Assembly: GCA_018432615.1 (NCBI GenBank)
Contig: JAHDSQ010000017.1
Span: 62,001-126,000, forward strand
DNA length: 64,000 nucleotides
Direction: 5' to 3'
From: Clostridia bacterium
GTDB taxonomy: Bacteria > Bacillota > Peptococcia > DRI-13 > SM3-B62
Part shown: positions 41,736 to 48,718 of the stretch, in pieces
How positions within the stretch are numbered: position 1 is the stretch's first letter
Layout: each line of letters starts with the position of its first letter
Translations under genes and position numbers: made by a program
The notes under the pieces: generated by a model
What the model saw: only the letters and a program-made list of their open reading frames with translations
Database searches by the model: none
Told to the model about the DNA's origin: nothing

Positions 41736-42299
41736 ATGTTGCCATACAAGGATATATCAAAGGTCCGGATTACCCAACCTTACGGCGTAAAAAACCCCCG
41801 GCAGAACTATGCCGCCGGGGTACATTCAGGACTTGATATGGTATCGGACGGGGATAAAACTATTATTGCTATTGGAGCCGGGAAAGTTATTCGCAGTCAA
41901 AATACAGGTAGTTGGGGCAGTCATGTTGTTATCAAACAAGACGATGGATTGTATGGTGTTTATGCTCATCTAGCACAACGAGTTGTAAATATCGGGAATA
42001 CGGTCCGCGCCGGGACAATGATAGGAATAGAGGGTATGTCCGGCAATTCTACTGCAAGTCATTTACATATTGAGCTCCAAAAAAGTTATTATGACCCATT
42101 TAGTCATACCGATATTTCGGCTTATCTCGGCATTAAAAATGAAGTTGGCTCAGTACAATTGATTGATGATATGTTCGCAGATGATAAAGCTTGGGTAATG
42201 ACAAAGGGGATAAGTGATGGTAGCGACCAGGACCGGCCGGTGCTGCGGAAAGAAATTTGGGCGATGTTGCGGAGATATGATGAGCAGAAAGAGGGGTGA
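41736..42299 (+). CDS. Endolysin, M23 peptidase
   Basis: 187 residues. The LytM-type zinc site is visible: HSGLDM (His and Asp ligands) and HLHIE with the catalytic and metal His. The substrate is likely the peptide cross-bridge of peptidoglycan. A C-terminal stretch of about 50 residues (IDDMFADDKAWVMTKGISDG, then RKEIWAMLRRYDE) resembles the S-layer-homology-like or wall-binding segments seen in clostridial phage lysins. No signal peptide, so it needs the holin. Confidence 0.9.
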   Translation: MLPYKDISKVRITQPYGVKNPRQNYAAGVHSGLDMVSDGDKTIIAIGAGKVIRSQNTGSWGSHVVIKQDDGLYGVYAHLAQRVVNIGNTVRAGTMIGIEGMSGNSTASHLHIELQKSYYDPFSHTDISAYLGIKNEVGSVQLIDDMFADDKAWVMTKGISDGSDQDRPVLRKEIWAMLRRYDEQKEG

Positions 42300-42318
42300 A
42301 AGCCCCTCTTTTTTTTTG
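42290..42318 (+). terminator. Rho-independent terminator of the late operon
   Basis: AGAGGGG (42290-42296) pairs with CCCCTCT (42303-42309); the endolysin TGA lies in the loop and nine Ts follow. The leftward genes beyond it form a separate unit. Confidence 0.88.
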
Positions 42319-42341
42319 TTGGGCGAAAAGAAAAGAGGCCG

Positions 42342-42491
42342 TTAAGCCTCTCTGGTCCTTTTATCTTCTAGGTAGTCCATGACGGCCTTCTCTAAGACCG
42401 CCTGGACTGATGTGTCGTTTTCAAGTACTTTCATTTGCAGTGCTTTTTTTATTTCTGGGCTGATCCGGATGGTTACTGGTGTTTTCGTCAT
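42342..42491 (-). CDS. Ribbon-helix-helix DNA-binding protein
   Basis: 49 residues, too short for many gene finders. The start TKTPVTIRISPEIKKALQ is the RHH strand and first helix, and NDTSVQAVLEKAVMDYLED the second helix. GGAGGAC precedes the ATG. It is the second gene of a leftward two-gene operon whose promoter is covered by three palindromic boxes 8 bp apart, the usual operator form for RHH dimers, so it is probably autoregulatory. Confidence 0.8.
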   Translation of the reverse strand: MTKTPVTIRISPEIKKALQMKVLENDTSVQAVLEKAVMDYLEDKRTREA

Positions 42492-42509
42492 GCGTTAGTC
42501 CTCCATTTC

Positions 42510-42836
42510 CTATCTATTTTCTGGGCTGATGATAAAATCGCCCTTATGGAAATGCAGTGCAAAGTCTTCTTGTTCTTCTTTTCCCCAGCCTTCTACTTCA
42601 TCAATAGTGACTTCCCGGTTTTTGTGCTGTTCTGCGGCTTCAAGTATAGCTGCATCGCTCCAATGCTTGCGAAGCTCAGCAAGGCTGTACTGCTCTTCAA
42701 GTCGCTCTAACTCTTTGCAAAGCTCCTCAACATCTTCCAGTGTTAGGTTATGTTCTTCCCGCAACTGGTCCTTATCCTCTGATCTCCAACCACCGTCATA
42801 GAGAGCGGCGGCACTACTCTTAATATCTTTTAACAT
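42510..42836 (-). CDS. Acidic prophage protein of unknown function
   Basis: A 108-residue, strongly acidic helical protein (LTLEDVEELCKELERLEEQY, EVTIDEVEGWGKEEQEDFAL). AAAGGAGG precedes its ATG. It is co-transcribed with the RHH gene and expressed from its own promoter in the lysogen. It could be a toxin partner, superinfection factor or anti-defence protein, but I see no diagnostic motif. Confidence 0.65.
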   Translation of the reverse strand: MLKDIKSSAAALYDGGWRSEDKDQLREEHNLTLEDVEELCKELERLEEQYSLAELRKHWSDAAILEAAEQHKNREVTIDEVEGWGKEEQEDFALHFHKGDFIISPENR

Positions 42837-42863
42837 ATCTCATACCTCCTTTTCTTCTTATCT

Positions 42864-42894
42864 ACATGTTAACATGTCTACATGTTTATGTCAA
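42864..42894 (-). promoter_or_regulatory. Leftward promoter overlapped by three ACATGT boxes
   Basis: On the - strand TTGACA (42889-42894) and TAACAT (42866-42871) are spaced 17 bp, a near-consensus promoter. Three copies of the palindrome ACATGT begin at 42864, 42872 and 42880, exactly 8 bp apart, covering spacer and -10. Such 8-bp tandem boxes are typical for RHH repressors such as MetJ. Confidence 0.75.
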
Positions 42895-42932
42895 GCGCTT
42901 TTTGCAACTTTTTCAAAAAAAGCAAAAAATTT

Positions 42933-43052
42933 TTTGCCGCCCAAAATCCACAGGTACAAACACCTTAGCCCCTTTATTCTGAAGGCTTACAAGGGATTCT
43001 CGCGAGCCGTTTTTGCGGGGAATTATCACAAAAATATTAAATATGTTATAAT
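42933..43052 (+). promoter_or_regulatory. AT-rich palindrome and promoter of the attR-proximal gene
   Basis: GCAAAAAATTTTTTGC is a 16-bp perfect palindrome near 42933-42948. Further on, TGTTATAAT (-10 TATAAT at 43047-43052, with TG extension) lies 25 bp before the next ATG; its -35 box is poor. Confidence 0.5.
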
Positions 43053-43076
43053 GGGCAGAAAAGGGAGGGATTGGTC

Positions 43077-43640
43077 ATGATGTTTTTAGGGATACTTGGA
43101 CTTTTGGGTTTCCTTGTCTTTATCTTGGCGGCCATAGTATACGCCATCAAAAAAAATCCCCGCTGGAAGAAATGTTTGGGGATTGCCGGTATATGCGTGA
43201 TCATGTTTTTGGTTGGTGCGCTGAATGATACCACAGAAACGGATCCGGAACAAGTGGAAGCCGCAGAAACGCAAGCCGAGGAACAAGCCCCGGAGGAGCC
43301 CACGCCGGAAGAAATAGCTGCTGCCGAGGAATTGGCGAAGGAACAAGAAGAAGCCTTAGCCCAAAAAATAGATGAACTCATCGAAGTGTCTGAGGGTGTA
43401 GTTGTGAGTATAACGCCGAAGAATGACGATTGGAGCATCATGTATGTTACTGTATCAGACGCTTGGTATCAGTCGGAGGAATATGAGCAGGAGCGATTTG
43501 CCGGTATTGTCGTTGATACGTTACAGAAGATAACTAGGGGGTATGGTAAAGAGGATGGGGCAACGGTTGTTTCTTTTTATGATACATATGACAAAGAAGT
43601 GGCGACAACTAAAATAATGGGCGGAATAAAGTTGAAGTAG
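43077..43640 (+). CDS. Prophage membrane protein next to attR (moron-like)
   Basis: A 187-residue protein with two N-terminal hydrophobic segments (about 3-23 and 33-50), a long acidic Glu/Ala-rich coil (about 55-105) and a C-terminal alpha/beta domain (SITPKNDDWSIMYVTVSDAW, FAGIVVDTLQKITRGYG). It has its own promoter and a hairpin after it, so it is likely expressed in the lysogen. Function unknown. The ATG at 43077 has AAGGGAGGG 7 nt upstream. Confidence 0.7.
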   Translation: MMFLGILGLLGFLVFILAAIVYAIKKNPRWKKCLGIAGICVIMFLVGALNDTTETDPEQVEAAETQAEEQAPEEPTPEEIAAAEELAKEQEEALAQKIDELIEVSEGVVVSITPKNDDWSIMYVTVSDAWYQSEEYEQERFAGIVVDTLQKITRGYGKEDGATVVSFYDTYDKEVATTKIMGGIKLK

Positions 43641-43664
43641 GGGGGCGTAATTGCCCCTCTACTT
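43638..43664 (+). terminator. Probable terminator at the prophage right end
   Basis: AGGGGGGC and GCCCCTCT pair around GTAATT just after the stop of the membrane protein gene; only a short T-run follows. It would limit prophage transcription into the cotJC 3' fragment. Confidence 0.5.
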
Positions 43665-43705
43665 TGATTGATAACATCGTGGAACACAAGAACTTGCTCA
43701 TTTAG
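43665..43705. other. attR, right prophage attachment site
   Basis: Phage arm at 43665-43682 (exact inverted copy of 5618-5635), seven spacer bases, the shared GAAC (43690-43693), then cotJC sequence CTTGCTCATTTAG. With attL this gives a 52-bp attP of 18-bp arms and a 16-bp centre whose middle dinucleotide is GA. Confidence 0.88.
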
Positions 43706-44070
43706 AGATTATAGCCACGATGGTTTACAAACTGCTCAAGGGCGCTACCGTGGAACAGCTGAAGAAAGAAGGGCTGGGAGGACACTATGCCGACCATGAC
43801 AAAGCCCTCTTTTACGTTGATGCCGTAGGCAACCCCTGGACAGCAGCTTACATTCAAGCCAAAGGAGAACCCATAGCCGATCTTACGGAAGATATGGCGG
43901 CGGAGCAAAAAGCACGGGTGACGTATGACTGGCTGATCAATCTTAGTGATGATCCGGGTGTCATTGATGCCCTGAGGTTCCTGAGAGAGCGTGAAGTGGT
44001 TCACTTCCAACGCTTCGGCGAGGCGTTGGACGACGTACAGTGTTTCCTTAATGAAAAGAAGTTTTATTAG
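43690..44070 (+). CDS. cotJC: CotJC manganese-catalase-like coat protein, 3' fragment
   Basis: 126 codons beginning GAA CTT GCT CAT, which continue the motif broken at 5611. They read ELAHLEIIATMVYKLLKG and go on to the C-terminus. In the joined numbering E65, H68, E136 (in AAEQKARVTYDWL) and H169 (in REREVVHFQRF) are Mn ligands, with E35 in the 5' piece. The first ATG inside (43720) has no ribosome site, so this part is not expected to be translated until the prophage leaves. Confidence 0.93.
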   Translation, partial: ELAHLEIIATMVYKLLKGATVEQLKKEGLGGHYADHDKALFYVDAVGNPWTAAYIQAKGEPIADLTEDMAAEQKARVTYDWLINLSDDPGVIDALRFLREREVVHFQRFGEALDDVQCFLNEKKFY

Positions 44071-44153
44071 GGAAACAGGCCAACAGAAGGGAGCGCAAGG
44101 CACGGTTTAATAGGCAAACTTGTTGAACCATACCCCAAGCCGATACGGAAAAA

Positions 44154-44197
44154 CAAAAGAGAGGCGTTGCCCTGCAAGGGATAGCGTCTCTCTTTTG
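44154..44197. terminator. Bidirectional terminator after cotJC
   Basis: CAAAAGAGAGGCG (44154-44166) pairs with CGTCTCTCTTTTG (44185-44197) over 13 bp with one G-U. A and T runs at the ends serve both strands, which suits convergent genes. Confidence 0.8.
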
Positions 44198-44207
44198 TGA
44201 TTTACAA

Positions 44208-44534
44208 TTATTTGTTTAAGATGCTCTTGTCATCATCTTGCCGACAATCCTGTATATCATCCACAAACACCTGATTGCCAATAATCTGATAAACGATCCG
44301 ATACCTTTTGTTTGATAGTATATAACGGTATTTGCCAACTGGAAGATATGGACGGTTATATATAGGATAGCGGAGTGGGTCGATTCGGAGATTTCGAATA
44401 TCTTTAAGCAATCCATCCAAAAGTCTGTTTGCTGCATTAACGCTGACACGCGCTAAAAAATCAAAATGGTCATACATTCTGTCATTTGCGTCGGATGCAA
44501 TAATTACCTGATACACCTTTTCATTACACTCCAT
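44208..44534 (-). CDS. RelE/ParE family toxin
   Basis: A 108-residue protein with the ParE/RelE pattern: VIIASDANDRMYDHFDFLAR, an interacting helix LLDGLLKDIRNLRIDP, and the strand pair KYRYILSNKRYRIVYQIIGN with FVDDIQDCRQDD. It would act on gyrase or on mRNA at the ribosome. Its ATG overlaps the end of the ATPase gene by 11 bp, so the pair is coupled, and the C-terminal 46 residues of that protein look like the antitoxin. Confidence 0.82.
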   Translation of the reverse strand: MECNEKVYQVIIASDANDRMYDHFDFLARVSVNAANRLLDGLLKDIRNLRIDPLRYPIYNRPYLPVGKYRYILSNKRYRIVYQIIGNQVFVDDIQDCRQDDDKSILNK

Positions 44535-45951
44535 GCTCCGCTCCTTTGGCGATTGCTTCTCTCATGTTTTTTTCGAACTCATCAACCGTATATCCTTGAG
44601 TTCCAAGCAAACGGGAACGTTCCACCGCAAGCAAACGCTCGGCTGTCGCCAAATCATCCTTGCGCAGTGTTTCAATCGCATACAGCGGAAGGTTAAACAG
44701 CCGGTCCTCTTGCTTGTAATCAGCCATAGAAGTGCGGATCGCAAGTATAGGCGCAAACTTCTCCTGATAAATTTTCAAGCTTTTGGCCTTTAAATTCGTT
44801 TCGGCCTTTACTTCAATGGGGATGATCGTGTTACCGTCATCCACAAGAAAGTCAATCTCCGCGCTGCCTCGATCGTTCGTCCAATAATATGTTTCCAGTC
44901 CCTTGAGGGTTTTTAACTGTTGCAATACATATTGTTCGGTCAATGCGCCTTTAAATTCCTTGAAAAGCTTGTTACCATCCAAAAGCGTCCTCTGGTTCAG
45001 GCGTACCATACAGGAAAGCAAACCGACGTCAACAAGAAATATTTTAAAGGCTTTCAAGTCTTCGTAAGCCTTAAGCGGCAAACTCGGAGCTTTCGCCCGA
45101 TGCACTTTATAAACCAGGCCGCAATCAGTCAGCCAAAGCATGGCCTGTTCATATTCCTTAGCCCGTGTGCCTTCCTTGATAAGGCCGTAGATGAATTTTT
45201 TGTTCTCTTTGGTGAGTTGGGCGGGAATGCTGTTCCAAAGCATTCTGATTCGCGGCACCACATCATGAGGTGCGTGCTTGGAGAAATCCTGCTCATAGGC
45301 GTCAAGGATACGTTGTTGTATTTCCCGTGCTTCTCCGAAATCCTTATTTTCAGAAAAACTGTGTACGACCTCCGGCATACCACCCACATAGTAATAGTAT
45401 TTGAGCATATCGATATAGGTTTGCTTGAAAGTGGTTATCATGTCGAAGTCGCCTTTTTGCAGTAGTTCAACATATTGACCGTTGCCCATCGCACTTAAGA
45501 ACTCCGTAAAGTTTAGGGGGTAAAGGTCTAAAAACTCCACCTTGCCTACAGGAAAAGACGTGCCCTGATGAAGCGCAACGCCTAAGAGAGAACCGGCGCA
45601 CACGATTTGATATTGTGGTGCGCCCTCATTGAAATATTTGAGTGAAGTCAAGGCCTTGGGTATTTCCTGTACTTCATCAAAGATTAGCAGGGTATTCGCG
45701 GGGTCGATCTTTTGGCCGGAATAGAGTTCCAGTCCCGTTATAATCCGTTTTACATCCAAATCTGATGAAAATAGCTCCTTTATGCGCTGATTGTTGTCGA
45801 AGCTAATATAAACTGTCTTTTCAAAGGCGATTCTGCCAAACTCTTTCATCAGCCAGGTCTTGCCAACCTGCCTTGCGCCACGAATAATGAGTGGTTTTTT
45901 ATTTTGCTTCGCTTTCCACTTATGCAGTTTTTCTATCGTTGTTCTATACAT
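44524..45951 (-). CDS. DUF4143 AAA ATPase with antitoxin-like C-terminal tail
   Basis: 475 residues. AAA part: Walker A RGARQVGKTW (about 19-28) and Walker B LLIFDEVQEIPKA. The DUF4143 region has DCGLVYKVHRAKAPSLPLKA and FKIFLVDVGLLSCMV, then a PD-(D/E)XK-like GSAEIDFLVDDGNTIIPIEV. Family members usually end near LPLYAIE; here 46 more residues follow (DLATAERLLAVERSRLLGTQ, YTVDEFEKNMREAIAKGAEH), resembling antitoxin tails. The toxin gene follows directly, so this may be an ATPase-antitoxin fusion. Confidence 0.82.
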   Translation of the reverse strand: MYRTTIEKLHKWKAKQNKKPLIIRGARQVGKTWLMKEFGRIAFEKTVYISFDNNQRIKELFSSDLDVKRIITGLELYSGQKIDPANTLLIFDEVQEIPKALTSLKYFNEGAPQYQIVCAGSLLGVALHQGTSFPVGKVEFLDLYPLNFTEFLSAMGNGQYVELLQKGDFDMITTFKQTYIDMLKYYYYVGGMPEVVHSFSENKDFGEAREIQQRILDAYEQDFSKHAPHDVVPRIRMLWNSIPAQLTKENKKFIYGLIKEGTRAKEYEQAMLWLTDCGLVYKVHRAKAPSLPLKAYEDLKAFKIFLVDVGLLSCMVRLNQRTLLDGNKLFKEFKGALTEQYVLQQLKTLKGLETYYWTNDRGSAEIDFLVDDGNTIIPIEVKAETNLKAKSLKIYQEKFAPILAIRTSMADYKQEDRLFNLPLYAIETLRKDDLATAERLLAVERSRLLGTQGYTVDEFEKNMREAIAKGAEHGV

Positions 45952-45972
45952 GGAAAATCACCTCACACGGTA

Positions 45973-46030
45973 AGCATACCCCTTTTTAACAAAAATTACA
46001 ACGAAAAAGTGTTTTAGTATTACACTTTTT
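45973..46030 (-). promoter_or_regulatory. Promoter and dyad upstream of the ATPase-toxin operon
   Basis: On the - strand TTGTAA (45996-46001) and TATGCT (45973-45978) are spaced 17 bp. Just upstream AAAAAGTGT (46004-46012) and ACACTTTTT (46022-46030) form a 9-bp inverted repeat, flanked by repeats of TACAACGA. It is a plausible operator for toxin-antitoxin autoregulation. Confidence 0.55.
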
Positions 46031-46234
46031 ACAACGATAATGCGAGGGGGGTGTGATGTTATTTGTAAATGTTAGACGTATAATAAGCGCATCATAATAA
46101 CACGGAAGAGTTCAGGAACTGATAGACACATAAGAATTGCTTAACAGTGCCGTGATAACAGGATTGTGATAAAATGAATTTTGTGAAGAGTTAACAAAGG
46201 ACATCATGTTGTAGTGAAAAGGGTGTGAGGAATA

Positions 46235-48649
46235 ATTATTATTTTACATTTAAGCTATTATTGCGGGAGTTGGTTTATTTGGGGGGAAATACCTCCCGAT
46301 GAAGGAAAGCCGACCAGGCGGGGGCGCAAACGAAAAAAGAAGGAGGGGGAGACTGAACCCTTTCCCTTTGGCGTATCCGCTAAGTTGTTAAAAAATGCCC
46401 TGGCGGTGGATGGTATTGAAGAAGAAATTGCCGAGACAAAGACCCGCAAAATGGAAATATGGCTTCCCACTATTTCCGGAAGGCCGCTTGCCTCAAGAAG
46501 GCTAGTATCGGAGCAATTAGAATCTCAGGAAGAAATAAAATTACAGCCCTGGAAGGTAACAACCTTAAATCTTAATGCAACACAAGCCGTTTCTTTATTG
46601 ACGGTTTGTATGGGGCGCCGGGTTGTGGCGCCCGGAGTAGTGGTAAGCAGGGATGTGGCTTTTTGGACTCAGGTATTGCGCCTAGCCGGAAGTTTGGTGG
46701 CGCGGGAAAGATTTCTACCGGGAATATCCATGAAAGTCAAAAAGTATTATGCTTGCTGGGAACCGGTCCTTACCGGCTATGATTTGGACAGGCTTCGGGT
46801 GTTAAGTGAAATAATGCCTGCGGTATGCCGGGCTGTAGCGGAAAAGGGGATAGAACCGGCAATCGGTCCTCTGGCGGTTGTGACGGAGGCTATCGGTAGT
46901 TTCGTGAACGCAGTTGTGCGGGCAGACTTGAACAGGGGCGAAACGTATGCTGAACCGGCAAGCCATCAAAGCTTGCATGACAGGTGGCTTGTAGCCCTCC
47001 AGGATGCTACAGGGCTGCTGCATGACAAAGAGGACAAGCTGACCGAGTTTGTTGCGCAGGTTAAGGATTGGCAGCGCAAGGTCTATTACCTGTCGAATGC
47101 CCCTTTCAGGTTTTGTTTTCGTCTGGAAGAACCAACTACAACTGACGATTGGTCCTTATGCTATTTGCTGCAAGCTGTTGATGATCCCAGCCTACAGATT
47201 CCTGTAGAGGAAGCCTGGCGGGCACGTGGCAAAAAAGCTAAAATCTTTAAGGATAGGAATGTTTCAGTGCGGGAACTTGTGCTAACGGCCTTAGGACAGG
47301 TTGCCGGGCTGTGTTCCCATATACAAGAAAGTCTTCGTGCCCCGGTTCCTCAAGGATACTTGTTGGATAATGCCGGAGCCTACGAATTCTTGACAGAAAA
47401 AGCACCACTCTTGGAACAGAGCGGATTTATTATACAGGTACCGGGGTGGTGGACGAAGAAAAATGCTCAAAAGGGACTGGGTGCCAGGGTGCGTTTAAAT
47501 CCGTCCAAAATGCAAATATCGGCAGGACTTACAGCCGATCGGGTCATTAGCTTTAACTGGGAGATGGCTTTGGGGGATGAGATGCTGACTGAGCAGGAAC
47601 TGGAACTGTTGACCAAAATGAAGTCAGGGCTGGTCAAATTACGTGGTCGTTGGGTGGCATTCGATGCAACGAGCGTCAAGGAATTCTTAGGTGAAAGGCA
47701 AAAAGGCCAAAAGTTCCTTACTATCGGTGAGTCTATGCGCCTGGCGTTGGGAGCGGTTCGTGCGCCTGGCGGGCTGACTTTTGCAGGGTTGGAGGCCGAA
47801 GGCTGGGTAAAAGATCTTCTTGAGAGGATGGAGGGCCATAGCCCTTGGCAGGAGATAGCGCAACCCGGAGGGTTTAAGGGACAGATGCGGGACTACCAGG
47901 TACGAGGCTATTCTTGGTTACATTTCTTATGCCAATGGGGTTTTGGTGCCTGTCTGGCGGATGATATGGGTTTGGGTAAGACGATTCAGACTTTAGCCTT
48001 GCTGCAGTACAACCGGGAAAGGGGCGAAAAACGCCCGGTGCTTTTAGTGTGCCCCACTTCGCTGGTAGGAAATTGGCAGAAAGAAACGGCTCGGTTCACG
48101 CCGGAGCTTTCCCTATGGGTGCATCACGGAGCCGAACGGATTAAAAACATAGAGGAATTTCAAAAGAAAACAGAAGAAAATGCGGTGGTTTTGATCAGTT
48201 ATGGATTATTGTACCGTGATCAAGAGCTATTCCGAGGGATCCACTGGTCAGGAATCATCCTGGATGAGGCCCAGAATATTAAAAATGCCGGGACCAAACA
48301 GGCTCAGGCTGCCTGTAATATTCAGGCCGGGTATAGGCTGGCGTTGACAGGAACCCCGGTGGAGAATAATGTTGGGGACTTGTGGTCTCTGATGCAGTTC
48401 ATGAATCCCGGCTTACTGGGGGGTCAAACAGACTTTAGAAGAGAGTTTTTGATTCCGATTCAGGTTAGCGGAAATATTGACGCGGCTCAAAGATTAAAAA
48501 GGATTACCGGGGCATTTGTCTTAAGAAGGATGAAAACGGATAAGTCAATTATCGACGATCTTTCTGATAAGATGGAAATGAAGGTGTTTTGTACTCTGAC
48601 TAGAGAACAGGCCTCTCTTTATGCTGCTGTTGTCAAAGAAGTAGAGTAA
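46235..48649 (+). CDS. SNF2-family helicase, first lobe (interrupted by in-frame stop)
   Basis: The first two thirds of a bacterial SNF2/RapA-type motor. Motifs: LADDMGLGKTIQTLALLQ (Walker A), VLLVCPTSLVGNW, IILDEAQNIKN (DEAQ) and LALTGTPVENNVGDLW. The first standard start in frame is a TTG at 46385, but the frame is open upstream and encodes LHLSYYCGSWFIWGEIPP, which resembles the family N-terminus; a GTGAGG site precedes ATT codons at 46235-46243, so a rare ATT start is likely. A TAA at 48647-48649 ends it between the two motor lobes, and the frame continues unbroken after it. Confidence 0.85.
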   Translation: MIILHLSYYCGSWFIWGEIPPDEGKPTRRGRKRKKKEGETEPFPFGVSAKLLKNALAVDGIEEEIAETKTRKMEIWLPTISGRPLASRRLVSEQLESQEEIKLQPWKVTTLNLNATQAVSLLTVCMGRRVVAPGVVVSRDVAFWTQVLRLAGSLVARERFLPGISMKVKKYYACWEPVLTGYDLDRLRVLSEIMPAVCRAVAEKGIEPAIGPLAVVTEAIGSFVNAVVRADLNRGETYAEPASHQSLHDRWLVALQDATGLLHDKEDKLTEFVAQVKDWQRKVYYLSNAPFRFCFRLEEPTTTDDWSLCYLLQAVDDPSLQIPVEEAWRARGKKAKIFKDRNVSVRELVLTALGQVAGLCSHIQESLRAPVPQGYLLDNAGAYEFLTEKAPLLEQSGFIIQVPGWWTKKNAQKGLGARVRLNPSKMQISAGLTADRVISFNWEMALGDEMLTEQELELLTKMKSGLVKLRGRWVAFDATSVKEFLGERQKGQKFLTIGESMRLALGAVRAPGGLTFAGLEAEGWVKDLLERMEGHSPWQEIAQPGGFKGQMRDYQVRGYSWLHFLCQWGFGACLADDMGLGKTIQTLALLQYNRERGEKRPVLLVCPTSLVGNWQKETARFTPELSLWVHHGAERIKNIEEFQKKTEENAVVLISYGLLYRDQELFRGIHWSGIILDEAQNIKNAGTKQAQAACNIQAGYRLALTGTPVENNVGDLWSLMQFMNPGLLGGQTDFRREFLIPIQVSGNIDAAQRLKRITGAFVLRRMKTDKSIIDDLSDKMEMKVFCTLTREQASLYAAVVKEVE

Positions 48650-48718
48650 GGACTGGAGGGAGCGGAGGGTATTGAGCGCAAAGGGCTGATTCTTTCAGCA
48701 TTATCCAGGTTAAAACAG

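Larger units (their letters stand above)
5609..43693. mobile_element. Complete siphovirus prophage inserted in cotJC
   Basis: The element runs from attL to attR (both ends carry GAAC) and is about 38,081 bp long. It encodes a serine integrase, S24 repressor, replication and recombination genes, P27/HK97-type packaging and head genes, a long-tail module with a frameshifted chaperone pair, and a holin-endolysin cassette. No essential module appears broken, so it could be inducible. Integration at codon 65 of cotJC inactivates that spore gene, and exact excision would restore it. Confidence 0.95.

Noticed and set aside
42287-42320. Right border of the prophage at the endolysin terminator
   Set aside because: The attR arm, the GAAC core and the resumption of cotJC at 43690 place the border 1.4 kb further right.
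43720-44070. A separate manganese-catalase-like gene starting at the ATG 43720
   Set aside because: The coding match begins 30 bp upstream at GAACTTGCTCAT, there is no ribosome site, and the sequence completes cotJC exactly.
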